The notes under the pieces: model-generated
What the model saw: the letters and a program-made list of their open reading frames with translations, nothing else
The model's database searches: none
What the model was told of the DNA's origin: nothing
Program-made: the position numbers and the translations under genes
Part shown: piece after piece, positions 1 to 10,975 of the stretch
How the letters are laid out: each line of letters starts with the position of its first letter
Position numbering within the stretch: position 1 is the stretch's first letter
From: Choristoneura fumiferana
Taxonomy: Eukaryota > Arthropoda > Insecta > Lepidoptera > Tortricidae
DNA: 64,000 nt
Assembly: GCF_025370935.1 (NCBI RefSeq)
Contig: NC_133495.1
Location: 5,156,907 to 5,220,906 of the forward strand
Direction: 5' to 3'

Positions 1-1426
1 TAAAAAGCCAGTGTGCGCCATTTCTTGAGGTCACCAATACGTCCTAATGGTGGTTTAGGTGTTTTTGGCGGCGGTTATTTAAAACCAAGTGAACAGCATG
101 CGCCTGATTATCGGGCTTAAAAATACAAATACAAATATTTTATTCATATAACATCATCATAATAAATAAGAAGACGCTATTGTCCATCTTCTGGTATTTT
201 CCCTCAGCCGGTTTCTACGGTGTGCACGGGAGGAGCGGAGGGACGACATCTAGCGGCGGCGCCACCGGCAAAATATTAGTTAAAAAACGTTTAACTTTTG
301 TCCGCGCCAGTACTAAGATTGCTCCTCCCGTGACTCGCCCACTGCGATGATTCGTGACTCGAAGCACACCCCGGAAATTGGTACAACGGTATCTAACACT
401 TTAACATAATAATACGGGTAGGTACCTAAAGTACAATTCAATAGAATCTGTCAATTTTCTACATATTTAAGACACCCTATCGTGGCACACTTGATTATAT
501 ATGTCGTTGTTGCAATTATCATCTAAAAGGAATCAAAAAAGAATAATAGTCACATCACAAAGCCTTAGGTAGCCCGGTGTTTATATAAGTAGGCTGGAAG
601 GGTCTACAGGATTGTCAGATTCTATTGAATTGGAGTTTACATAGGTTTTTCATTGGTTTTTTAGTACAACGCGCTTTGAATTAACTGTAATCAAATCATA
701 GAGTACATGAGTCGGGGGTTGCCTCTACACACCTCTACACACTGTACTTTTTGTAATTTTTCTCAGTGATGGCTGATTATTAAAAAATAGTACATACAAA
801 GTGTCCTAAGGGCGTTAAGTAAGGAATTATGAACGAGACTGCGTTTGAAGCCCGAAATCGAAGAATGAGGGCTTTATGAGTCGATCTTTGTAATTCCCAT
901 ACCGCCTGTGAAGTAAATATGTAATGTTTTTGTGACATTTCTGAGGAAATAACACTTATATAGTTTCTCCGAGAGGAATAACGGAAAATTAATCAAGACT
1001 GTATGTATGTATTCAGTATTCACTGCCTTTCTCAATCCTAAAGCACATAAAAAAATTACGGCGACGCGGCTTCGTATAAATGCAAACATCCATAATGTAA
1101 TTATAAAAAAAAACCTAAACCTGTTACCTATTTAAGCAAAATAAAAGTTAAATTAAAAGTATTAATTTGAATTTAGGTAGGTAAGTAAAGTAACCTCTTA
1201 TTACCTTTAACTTGAACCTGTACCACATCAAGAACTACGAGTATGTTTTTTTTTGTTTTTACGTGCAAGTATGGTACAAAAGTATAAATACTTACATACT
1301 AGGGACTGTATCGTCGGCTTTTACTATTAAATTCGGTAGTTTAATTCAAACTAAGCGTAAGTTGCACTTAGTTACTAAACAGGGGTATACCCTCACGCTA
1401 AGAGCGGTCTCGCACATCAACGATCC
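1..1426. other. AT-rich non-coding DNA
   Basis: No gene recognised. A GC-richer patch at about 200-370 contains the word CCCGTGACTCG (327-337). The stretch at 120-170 resembles the tail of a retroposon but cannot be assigned. Could be intronic if the Sox gene extends this far. Confidence 0.4.
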
Positions 1427-1560
1427 GAATCCGTGAAAATACGGTCTCGAGTAGTCGTAACTATTTGTATGATGGAATCGGATGACGGAAATCGAATGTA
1501 GTGCGTAAACTACCATACAAATAGTTCTAAGACTACTCCGGTCTGTATTATCACGGATTC
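1427..1560. repeat. Palindromic MITE-like element
   Basis: The first and last roughly 45 bases are imperfect inverted repeats: GAATCCGTGAAAATACGG at the left matches the complement of the right end (GAATCCGTGATAATACAG), and both arms continue through GAGTAGTC and AACTATTTGTATG. No open frame. A typical short non-autonomous DNA element. Confidence 0.65.
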
Positions 1561-1808
1561 AGCTCGAATTCTAATCGATCTAAGAAAGTTTACTACCTGC
1601 CTACGTTATTATTACATTATGGTACGAGTGTAAAATATACAATAATATTTAGTCCCAACACCCGTCCAGAAGCTGTCTGACTGCTTCGAGATGTCGCGAC
1701 CTCAAATACCGATCGTAGATAACGATAAAAAGATATGAAGGGCATGTGTCATAGCACGATTTCACTGCCTCATGCCGTGGATTTACTTGCGCATGGCTAT
1801 GCTCCTTA

Positions 1809-2133
1809 GGGTTGTTTCACACGTGCCACAACCACACCACGTCGCAGCGTTAAAATGCGGTCAAGCAGTGGTTACGTGTGAATACTCGTAGTGTCGCTGC
1901 AGCAGTTTGCAGTTGCGTTGTGGTGACTACAAAATGTGGTGCCGCCAGTGGTTGCGTTGCCGTTGCGTTGTGGTTGCGATGTGGTTGCGATGTGGTCGTA
2001 TCACACACGCGGTCGATAATGACAGCAAAATGTGGTTCGTGTGTATTGTACTATTCATTTTCAATACAAAATATGCGCCCCCACGTGTTGTGGTTGTGGT
2101 TGTCGTGTGGTTGTGGTACGTGTGAAACAAGCC
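1809..2133. mobile_element. GT-rich element with about 28-bp terminal inverted repeats
   Basis: The left end GGGTTGTTTCACACGTG and the complement of the right end GGCTTGTTTCACACGTA match over about 28 bases, continuing into CCACAACCACAC. The interior is strongly G/T-biased on the + strand with degenerate units like GTTGTGGTTGCGATGTG. The left flank is TTA and the right GTA, so a 3-bp PIF/Harbinger-like duplication is possible but imperfect. Open frames across it are low-complexity Cys/Val strings and are not credible proteins. Confidence 0.6.
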
Positions 2134-2386
2134 GTATAATGGTGTCTGAAGCGTTTAACCGATGTATCGTGTGTTAAAACCAATGCTAGTTTTCTAAATA
2201 AAGGTCTGTCTGCTAGATTACCAAAAAAATATTAGACATACATTTTTCTTTGGTGAATGTGAAAATGATGAATATATAGCCAGTTTTGAGGTCGATGTGA
2301 CCTCACGGGTTTCTAAGTTGGTTAGGTTATTTTATAATATGTAAAGGTTAAGTAACCCGGTGGGAACTGAGTTATTTTATTATGAA

Positions 2387-2885
2387 GGGGTTTATTGGCA
2401 TAACGTTATTTCGCATAATTATTAATCTGAACTGAATACGCACAATGTTGATTGGCATAATCATAAGTCGACATAAATTTAATAAGCATAACATTATTTT
2501 GCACAAGTATTAAACATTATAAATATAAAATGAGTATTTTGATTGTCCATGTTGTTTTATTTACTCAATTAGATCTGAGAAGTGAACTACTATGTAAAAG
2601 TATCTATAATTGGGCTGTTATAAAAAAATACCTTAGAACGAAGGCAAAGGCAGTTTTGCCCTGACCAAGCTAATTCAGTCGCTTGATAAAATCATCTTAA
2701 TTGATTTTATAAGAATTTTTATACTTAATAATATTATGCATATTTTATTTCAATTATGCGGATTCATTATTATGCTCAATAAGTGTTATGCTTATTGATA
2801 ATTATGCAAGTTCAATGTTTATACCAAATATGTTATGCGAATTCATATTAGGACAATTACCCAATGTTATGCGAAATAGGGGGCA
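2387..2885. repeat. Foldback-like repeat with polarised GCATAA / TTATGC words
   Basis: GCATAA occurs on the + strand at 2398, 2413, 2455 and 2486. Its complement TTATGC occurs at 2734, 2754, 2770, 2786, 2802, 2833 and 2877. All left copies point one way and all right copies the other. The ends are also roughly inverted (TTGGCATAACG left, CGTTATGCCAA-like right). About 500 bp with no gene. Confidence 0.55.
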
Positions 2886-3547
2886 CCCATCATGAAGCCC
2901 GCGTGGAGTTAAAAATTAATCCGAAAAATTCTCCGCCACCAATCCGCGGTCACGTTCCAAAAACAAGTCACAATATCGAACCGTAATCTAATTCATACAA
3001 CTATTAGTCGAATAAAAAAATGGTGAATGAACTGACGTTACATTTGGCTCCGTTTTTGCGGTCAACGGCAACGCAATCCGTTCAGTTTTGACACCGCCAT
3101 TTATCATTTATATCGGTGATCGACTAGTACTTGCAGACGTAGCATCGATAGACAACATAACATGCTTTAGTTGGATAGTGACGTGACATGACTAGAAAAA
3201 AAACGCATATTTTTCAGGAGAGCCGTTCTAAGAAACACTTTTTCTGTTCAAAAGTCCTAATGGAAAAAACGTTTTTTGTAGTTATGTTACTAATCCTGAT
3301 AAAGCAGCGGTAAGTGAACCAATGTTATAAGTGGCAAAAATTAGAAGAATACTTTATTGAATCAGGCGTTACTTTGTGGAGGTCCATATCAATGAACATC
3401 TAACGTCTAGTAGCACGGTGAACAGTTGTGTTGCTCTGACGATGAACTCTGGTTGGGTTCGAAATGTTTCACTGCAAAACAAAATACAACTATTGTATTG
3501 GTTACTACATGTGCTACTTTTAATTTACTTCTCAAAATTGCTGAAGA
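2886..3547. other. Non-coding spacer with a short dispersed repeat
   Basis: No gene recognised. Bases 3354-3393 match 42272-42311 at 36 of 40 positions (TTATTGAATCAGG...TATCAAT), so this is a relic of a dispersed repeat. Confidence 0.4.
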
Positions 3548-3815
3548 TTTTTTTTTGGCAAATGAGCAAGTGGGTCGCCTGATGGTAAGAGATCACCACC
3601 GCCCATAAACATCTGCAACACCAGGGGTATTGCAGATGCGTTGCCAACCTAGAGGCCTAAGGTGGGATACCTCAAGTGCCAATAATTTCACCGGCTGTCT
3701 TACTCTCCACGCCGAAACACAACAGTGCAAGCACTGCTGCTTGACGACAGGATTAGCGAGCAAGATGGTGGTAGTAATCCGGGCGGACCTTGCACAAGGT
3801 CCTACCACCTGCAAA
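3548..3815 (-). mobile_element. SINE-like retroposon with LINE-type tail, copy 1
   Basis: On the minus strand the element begins TTTGCAGGTGGTAGGACC and ends with the tail TTACCATCAGG..CCCACTTGCTC and an A run. Copies with the same 5' start lie at 12595 and 23630 on the + strand. The last roughly 120 bases resemble the 3' end of the LINE at 62742-63078. It generates open frames on both strands that are not genes. Confidence 0.7.
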
Positions 3816-4954
3816 TTTGCAAGATTTAATGGTTTTAACAATATCCAAACTGTAATATATTTTTAACGTCAATTGAGCATTCTATGCACGTGACAAAGCT
3901 TTATAAACAAGAGTTCCCAAATCCCAATCTGTTTTTCTGACTCCCATTATACATTGATTTCATTTCGGAAAGCTTTTGATAAAGAAAATACCTCTGTGAA
4001 CTCATACGCGTATCGGCAATATAAAGCGTAATGTTTCTGAAATCCTGAGGCGTAGCGGTGAATAGTTTAGGAACACCTGTGACTTGACTGCGCGTATTTA
4101 TTGAAAGTTCCTGCATTTTAGGATCACATCTTCAAGGTAATGCATAAAGTGAATTGCGTAGCACGTAATGAGTATATCCTCTCTCCACTATTCGCCATTC
4201 GCGTTGTCTATCTCAACAGTGTGTCTGTGGCACACACAATTATTATAAATCCTACACCAATATACTGTTATCAAGAAACAGTATGCCTTATTAAAGAGTC
4301 TGTAGGATCGTTTTTGATTGAACATTGAATGTCGAACTGCTTGTAAGTATGTTCTTCATTCACAGTAACATAACATGTTTTTGTTATTGTCCAAACTTGT
4401 TTTGCTGAATCTCTATTCCGGTTTGGTCTTATCATTTTTCTTATTAAGTTTTTTGGGCTTTAGTATCAATTAACTGATAATAAAGTATGTTTTAATTAAA
4501 GTTTGTTTTAGTAGGTTAAAGTCGAATCAAACACAAGTAGGCCGTTAAGGGTTTTTGTCACTGTTTTAATACTTACAGCGCTTTCGGAAAGACCATTGCC
4601 AAGAAGAATGTGTGTAAGGTGAAAGCTCTTCTTGAGAACGAAACGAGAGAGAGAACCTGTGACGAACGTTCAGAAATGGATCGTCACAGTTGTCTTAAAA
4701 TTTCAATCCGATTATTGGAAGGCAGGAAATGTTTTTCATCAAATTTCATACCATAGCAACACTATTCATAAAGTGTCTGTTACTTCCTAAGGATTATGAC
4801 TCCGAATTAATCAAATCTCTCTTGCACTTGTTCAATTATTTGCCAACTATACGATAAAAAAATAAATATAGCCATAGCCCAAGTTGATGATGATGTTCTT
4901 AATTTCTAAGATTTCTTGATTTCAGTTGTTCAACTAAAAGACCTAATGGTTTGA
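3816..4954. other. Non-coding DNA
   Basis: No gene recognised. About 4575-4640 (GCTTTCGGAAAGACC, CCATTGCCAAGAAGAATG) resembles the repeat fragment at 41455-41525, probably a decayed LINE tail. Confidence 0.4.
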
Positions 4955-5272
4955 AAAATAATGAGGGTTTCTTGACACTAGATGGCGTTAGTATCGAGAG
5001 GTCTGTTTGACGTTACAATCTTGCTTGTGATTGGCTTAAAAAGTTGTTGCTGTTTTGTTGTTTGAGGGTAATTTTGCCAGTGTCTAGTAGGTTTTGCCGT
5101 TGTTCGGTAAAAAAAATCTAGAAAACGAAATATGAGAGGTAATGGTACGATGACAGCGCGAATCGCTGTATCCTCAATAACTTATTAAACCAATCACAAA
5201 CTTGACGCAAACGTCAAAGTTGTCAAACGGACCACAGATACTAGGTAGCGCCAAATTAACTTGTCACAAATA
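4955..5272. repeat. Inverted-repeat element (GGTCTGTTTGACGTT family)
   Basis: The left end (GAGGGTTTCTTGACA, TAGATGGCG, GGTCTGTTTGACGTT, TTGTGATTGG) is matched in order by the complement of the right end (AGGGTATTTGTGACA, GGTCCGTTTGACA, TTGTGATTGG). A half copy lies at 12005-12068. No open frame. Confidence 0.6.
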
Positions 5273-5322
5273 CCCTCAAATATCTAATTATACTAATTAA
5301 GGTTAGTTTGCATTGTCCACAA

Positions 5323-5461
5323 TTATTAAAGTGAACGTCCGAGTGCTCGACACGCTAAAGCCCAATAGACGACACCCTGCTGTCATCTCTATTGCTAATG
5401 ACATAAGATAAAAGATGCCAACTATTGGGACAGTGACGAGCACTCGTACGTTTACCTTACA
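5323..5461. repeat. MITE-like inverted repeat (CGAGTGCTCG family)
   Basis: The left arm GTCCGAGTGCTCGACAC...CCCAATAG is mirrored by a right arm whose complement reads GTACGAGTGCTCGTCAC...CCCAATAG. A related piece is at 61545-61635. Confidence 0.6.
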
Positions 5462-7014
5462 ATTAGATCGGATGTAATAATAGTAATTTGAAGTTAGTAC
5501 CCGTCCAATATAAAATACGTACATTATACTATAAATAACCATAAATTGGTGTGTCCTCCAGTTCGCGGTTGATTTCACACGTTGTGAAGCTTTATATCAA
5601 AACGTGGTACAGGATGGTCCTAAAACTCACCTTACATTTATTTTATGTAGCATTTTTTTACATATACTTTTTTTTCTAGTAGCCAGCAATCACTGGTAAG
5701 CAAACGCCTATCTAGTACAGTCGAATTGAAATATATATGTAATGTAAGTCATAGCGTCAAAATATGTATACTTACATCTACCTTATGTTTAGTGGTATAA
5801 AGGTGTATAGATATTTTCGACGTCTTGTTAATGTATATATTTGCTTTTGACCCAGCGGGGCGTACACTCTTTCAAAATCTAAATTAAAAATTAAAGATCA
5901 ATTATTTTCCTAATTTGCGTCTACACCAATTACGTGCAAGTATTTAGTATTTAGCTTCATTAAATTACTTAAGCTTGCGTGAGACAAATTTCGGAAAACT
6001 ATACAAATTAAACGATTCAATTCACGATTATAATTAGGCCCCATACTACGAAGTGCAAAATTCAAAGTGAAAGGGATAGCATGAAACGAACTTCGATTTT
6101 CGAATTTCGTAGTAGCCCTGCAGAAACGGTCCGACTAGTTTCAATCCGATCCGTATCTGTTTACCGTTTAATTTGTGTAAAATTTGTGGCCTCTAATTTT
6201 AAAAACACCCTGTATTCGGGCGAGTCGAAGTTGGGTGCGCCGGCGGCGATGCATGGCCGGAACCGACTCCCGAATATAAAACATATAGCAAATGACGAGT
6301 TTTATAAGTCTGTTCGATTTTAAATTAACTGACTTTATTATTTGGGACACATACTAGCTTTAGGGTACACTAATATTGAGACAACGGACTGAAGAGTGGT
6401 ATCCACAAATTAGTCTAATAGGGGGATTTTTGCAACCTACTCAATTCAAAGTGAAAGTCAAAATATAGATAAATAAAGAAAGAAACACAATTGATAACCA
6501 ATTGAATGGACATTTTAAAGTGGGAGTTATGATACAGTGAACATTTAGAGCTAAATGTTCACTTTATCTACAGTTTCAGACGTTTGGAACCAAAACCCTT
6601 TGGTTAACATTAAAAATACATATTAATGTACATTACTCGTACGTAGTAAAGTTAATTATAAAGATGTAAAAAGTAAGTTCTGACAATAGCTACTCATACG
6701 TATCGACAAGAAGCCGAAGTAGCGAAATCTGAGAGGTTCTCACTAACCTGTGAGAAAGTACTTACTCAAAATTGAGAATTCATGGAAGTAATGTAGCTCT
6801 GACACTGAGTCATCCGCGGGCATACATTACGCGGAACCAAGCTTCTAGGGAACCTGATGGAAAGTGATTCAGGAGACGTGAGCAGAACCAACCCTACACC
6901 CTCATCATCCCCCATCCTACCCATTGCACCACTGTACCAGTATTTTCCATCTTTTTTCATTCTTTTCGCATCAGCATGTCGAGCTCTGGGACATGTACCC
7001 TGCATTAATAGTTG
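5462..7014. other. Non-coding DNA with one repeat fragment
   Basis: No gene recognised. Bases 6040-6117 belong to the TACGAAGT palindromic family (CTACGAAGTGCAAAATTC; AACTTCGATTTTCGAATTTC). A small 12-bp-arm hairpin sits at 6535-6562. Nothing else identified. Confidence 0.4.
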
Positions 7015-7122
7015 CCACAGTGGAGCGTGCTAAAATATGACACGTCCTACCGGCCGTAGAAATTGAGTCTTATCGGATATTTATGCACGGTTTGTTGTGT
7101 CAAATATTGGTGCTGGTGACTG
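7015..7122. repeat. MITE fragment, TACAGTCACC family
   Basis: It ends ATTGGTGCTGGTGACTGTA, the complement of the TACAGTCACC end seen at 41833, and contains GACACG, ATTTATGCACG and GTTGTGTCAAATATT as in that copy. Confidence 0.55.
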
Positions 7123-8044
7123 TAACTACATTTATTTTTGTTTTATATATGTGTAGGTAGGTATTTAGTTCTCGGTATATCGGTACGGCAGTGCTGGCAA
7201 ACGCGCGGTCGCGGGCCGCCGCGCGCGGTGATTGCGCGCTGCGACCCGTGACGACAGTTACGGCGAAGCACCCGACAGTAATTAATATGGAGAAATGACC
7301 AGAGTTCAAGATGCAGCCAGTGAGGTCGCACTGTAGTTCAACTATGACATGCTTGCTACTGAATGAAAAGAGATTTCTTTGTCGTCTCTGTTTTTTGTCT
7401 ACGTCCACCGATAATTTTGACAACTGTGGCTCAATTGGTTACCTATAATCCTTAGTTTTTGAGTTAGCGATAATAATTTTATTCAATAACTTCATTTTAA
7501 GTTTCTTCAATTAAAGTAACTTCAATTAATCCCACACATGGACAAGTATTAAGGTAGTATAGGTATCTAAAAGAGGAAGCTGTCTGCCGCGTTGCAGCGA
7601 CCGAAACGTTGATGTATATAATGTTAGCAATGTTTTGCGTTATTAAAGGAGTCATATCGGATAGCGCGAAAGTGGTTGGATGGACTTGGTTGGTTGGTTG
7701 GAGTGCGACACATGGCACTGGCCGCTAATCCGCGCCGCCAAAAAAAAATGAGGCCATGAACCGTTCAAATTTCGAACCATAGATCCTTTGAATTTCGAAT
7801 GTAACGCACCAACGCCTCCCTCGGATAGGTTGCGAAAATAGAACGGATATTGCTCGTTCCTCTCGCCGCCATTATGTTCGAATTTGAATTTTGCCGGTTA
7901 ACTGGGCGCTTCCGGCTGGCGCTTTGTTTCTGTTGGCCAATTGAGATATTGGGCTTTTGGCTTTGGCTTTTTTTAATTATAGTTTACACGGCCTGTAATA
8001 CGAGCTAAAAATTAAAACATAGATCGTCCTCGTCAAACTGAACA
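7123..8044. other. Non-coding DNA with a GC-rich patch
   Basis: Bases 7190-7265 are GC-rich (GCGCGGTCGCGGGCC, then GCGACCCGTGACG) in an AT-rich setting. No open frame of interest. Could be a regulatory island or a relic; cause unknown. Confidence 0.35.
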
Positions 8045-8262
8045 AAATTAGTTCAGCAACTTTTAAAAATAATGGAGTCTTTGAATTTTCCTTTTTTCAT
8101 ATAAATTAAATACTGCTATCAATGTACGCCATCCTAGAACACAACTGACGTCGCCTGTCACGCTACAAACATCAAGCATTTCGCTTTACATTGCTTCTTC
8201 GAATAAACTTTAATAAAAATTAAAAAACTAATTATTTTTAAAGTCAATGAACTAATGTTTGA
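8045..8262. repeat. Inverted-repeat element shared with 18552-18675
   Basis: The left end TTAGTTCAGCAACTTTT is mirrored by AAAGTCAATGAACTAAT at the right. The interior words CATCCTAGAACACAACTGAC and CTGTCACGCTACAAACATC recur almost unchanged at 18552-18675, which defines a repeat family. Confidence 0.6.
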
Positions 8263-9164
8263 GGAGTATGGTCTATGTTTTAATTATTTGCTCATATTAC
8301 AAGCCACACCCGGTATATTGCGATATCTATCAGGATCGCTCGGAAAGTTACATTACTTTCATTGATCCTACATGTTGTAAAGTAGCCCTATTCAGTTCAT
8401 TGAGAATCGTGTCAATGAGTATCTACAGAAGTAGAGAATAATGTTTTTCCATCGTATTTTGTCGGGTAACTTCATTTTTATCTTGCTCTCTCAATTAGCT
8501 CCAGTACACTTCAGTAAGCTAGTTGAGATAGTACATTACCTATTCAATAGATCTGTACAAGTAGACGTATTACATTGTAACTCAATGAAATTTGCCGCAT
8601 CGCGTTACATCTCACTCTAAGGTGGCTTTTGGATATTTTCCATTGACATAAAAATTATGAAACTTTGTAAGAAGTAAAATTTCACAGGATAATATTGAAA
8701 AAAAAAACGAAAATTACTGGTCTGTAAAAATAAATTTGTTTTTATAGAAAAACTACGAAATATGTAGGTATAAACTTTTTATTGCTTTTATAGAATCTTT
8801 AGTGCGCGATTTTGTCACGATCTTAGCGACTATTTTTTCCTTACTCATGAGTAAAATATCTAAGCTCTGTCATTCTAACACAAAATGTGTTAATACAGTG
8901 AACCGGCATAGTTTAAGTAGTTTTCCCTCATTAATACAAGCTTTTTATAGCATTTAATTAGTTTTTATTTCGCAGCAGCGTAGAGCTTTCTCTGACACTA
9001 ATTACCGCTAATTTTGAGAAGGTAGCAATAATACTAAAGAATTTTAGTATCCAGTGGATGAGACTTGTAGCCAAATGTTGATAAAAAAGACTTTTTCAAA
9101 AGCAAATAAAAACAACATTTCCCTAGGTATTTCATAAAAAATAGGTTGTGCATGTTTCTTTGAA
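8263..9164. other. AT-rich non-coding DNA
   Basis: No gene, RNA or repeat recognised. Confidence 0.4.
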
Positions 9165-9316
9165 TTGTTTTCCTTCACCGTTCCTAAAGCTCGTGGTATA
9201 CGTCAAATGTATTTTCGTACATGATTTCGAAAAAGTTAGAGGTACGAGCCGGGGTTTGAACCCACGATCCTCTATTTGAGAGGCCATAGGTCAAACCACT
9301 AGGCTATATCACGGTA
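9165..9316 (-). mobile_element. tRNA-headed SINE (5' part)
   Basis: On the minus strand: box A-like TAGCCTAGTGG, box B-like GGTTCAAACCCC, then CGGCTCGTACCTC and the body words TTTTTCGAAATCATG and CCACGAGCTTTAGG. It is the same family as the full copy at 43155-43465 and is truncated before the 3' tail. This is a Pol III retroposon, not a functional tRNA. Confidence 0.8.
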
Positions 9317-9671
9317 TGTTTTAACGCAGAACTTCATATTTTCTTTTAAAGTAATCCGCTTTTAAGTAGCTCAGGGTCATAATAATCTTAGTCAATTATA
9401 TTTATTATAAGTATTTGGGTATAATTCAGTTAATTGCCGTCCCGTGGGAAGTTAACAAAATGACACAATTTCCCGAGGCCGATAAATGTAATTGTTTATA
9501 TGATTTACTTTTAATACGTTGTAAATCAAAGGCGCATTATGTAGGGCTCCGACCGCGAAGGCCTGATGTTACTTTCGACGAAATCTAACTTACCATAGAC
9601 AAGCCTTACAATGATTTAGTTTTTTGTGATCAGTAAAGGACGTGGCAGGAATACGCACATTCCTAGACCTA

Positions 9672-9762
9672 TGTGTTATAAATTATAACACATCGATATT
9701 AAAATTCTGTTAAATAACTATTATAACTTATAATAGTTATTTAACAGAATCTTAATATCGAT
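9672..9762. repeat. Two adjoining near-perfect palindromes
   Basis: Bases 9672-9692 form a perfect 10-bp-arm palindrome with a single central A. Bases 9692-9762 form a second one with 35-bp arms (34 of 35 pairs) and a single central base. The arms start ATCGATATTAAAATTCTG. No coding potential. Confidence 0.85.
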
Positions 9763-9905
9763 ATTAACATTACCTACACCTACTCGTAAGTACCTACAGC
9801 ATCGGCCCTATATTCCACTTACATAAGTTAGGAAATCGATCGTATATCGCCTATTGTGGAACCTTTTCACAGATAAGTCATAGTGACATCGCATTGCTTT
9901 ACAAC

Positions 9906-10054
9906 CTAAGTAGGTATTAAATATAATGACCCGGATAACTCACGTCTTAAATCGAAACATGACGAGCTAAACTCGATTTAAGACGTGAGTTATCCGGGTC
10001 ATTATATTTAATATGAGTGAGTCTCACGGTAGTTTCATGTTCTAAGTAGGTATT
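9906..10054 (-). repeat. Element with 40-bp perfect inverted arms, flanked by 13-bp direct repeats
   Basis: Arms at 9916-9955 and 9973-10012 are exact reverse complements over 40 bases around a 17-base loop. CTAAGTAGGTATT occurs at 9906-9918 and 10042-10054 and may be a target duplication. On the minus strand the element starts GAACATGAAACTACCGT, as does the related copy at 24220. Confidence 0.75.
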
Positions 10055-10536
10055 CTTTGAAATTTGTAATATTTTCTTTTAAGACCTAACTTATATACCT
10101 AAACAATCTCTTTTTTTTTCAGGTAAGCAGAGTCATTACTGCGAACGGTAACTATATAACAATAACCTATGACACCTGTCAAAATTCTAAATGATTTGCG
10201 AAAGTCGCTCTCCGATTGGTCTAAATACAGACACCTGATTGGCCCGTAAGCACTCGGCCGTTGAAGTATGAACTCCGATGCTAAAACCGCCCACGAGATG
10301 GCACGATAAGCGTCCAATGGCGTACAATTAATACACTTATCTTGTCTAATTAACGATTGCAGTGACCTAGAATCTTAAATGAGGCTGTGGCAAGATCCGT
10401 TGTTGCGCCACGCCACGCATCGCTGTGCTGGGATATGACCTATTATACCTATTTACCTATACAAAGTTTTGTACAATTGAATCAGAGTATTTCAGCAAGT
10501 GATTAGGCAAGTCCTGGACAATTAACTAGCCGACTA
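10055..10536. other. Non-coding DNA
   Basis: No gene, RNA or repeat recognised. Confidence 0.35.
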
Positions 10537-10782
10537 AGGTCCTTATCACTTATCACACTGGCGAGTTAGGAGCGTGTATTCTATACACATATCACTCGCA
10601 GCGATCTCGTTCCGTGATCGCCTTCATAGAAAATACTCTCGCTACTCCATAGAGTAATATAATAATACGGGAAATAGAGCGCTCGGTCAGCGGCAATTAC
10701 TGACACCCTTAAATCAGTTTGCACAGTGACGCCATCTATTAATTGAGGAAGTCAGCTCTACTCGCAAGTGTGATAAGGACCT
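10537..10782. repeat. Inverted-repeat element (AGGTCCTTATCAC ends)
   Basis: AGGTCCTTATCAC at 10537-10549 is mirrored exactly by GTGATAAGGACCT at 10770-10782, and the arms continue imperfectly (ACTGGCGAGT against ACTTGCGAGT). About 246 bp, no open frame. Confidence 0.65.
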
Positions 10783-10877
10783 ATAAGGGTGAAGCCAGAC
10801 GAGCGTAATTTTTTGAGCTGTGAGTCGCGTATTTTTGGTAAGTTCCGAGAGTTCCTTTGAGATATTTATCATCACAG

Positions 10878-10975
10878 CCTATATACGTCCCACTTTTGGC
10901 TACAAGCCAAATTTGATGAGCCTGATTCTCTGCTTGAGAGCACAGGTCAAATCACTAGGCCACCACGGCTGTATA
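10878..10975 (-). mobile_element. tRNA-headed SINE fragment
   Basis: Minus strand: CCGTGGTGGCCTAGTG and CTCTCAAGCAGAG match the SINE head; the left part has TATACGTCCCACT from the SINE tail. The middle is deleted. Confidence 0.65.

Noticed and set aside
1878..2177. Overlapping Cys/Val-rich frames
   Set aside because: They come from the GT-rich interior of an inverted-repeat element.
6535..6562. Small hairpin AGTGAACATTTA / TAAATGTTCACT
   Set aside because: 12-bp arms with a 4-base loop; too short to separate from chance or a microRNA without expression data.
7100..7423. 107-codon minus-strand frame
   Set aside because: No domain; overlaps a MITE fragment and a GC-rich patch, and no splice or codon evidence supports it.
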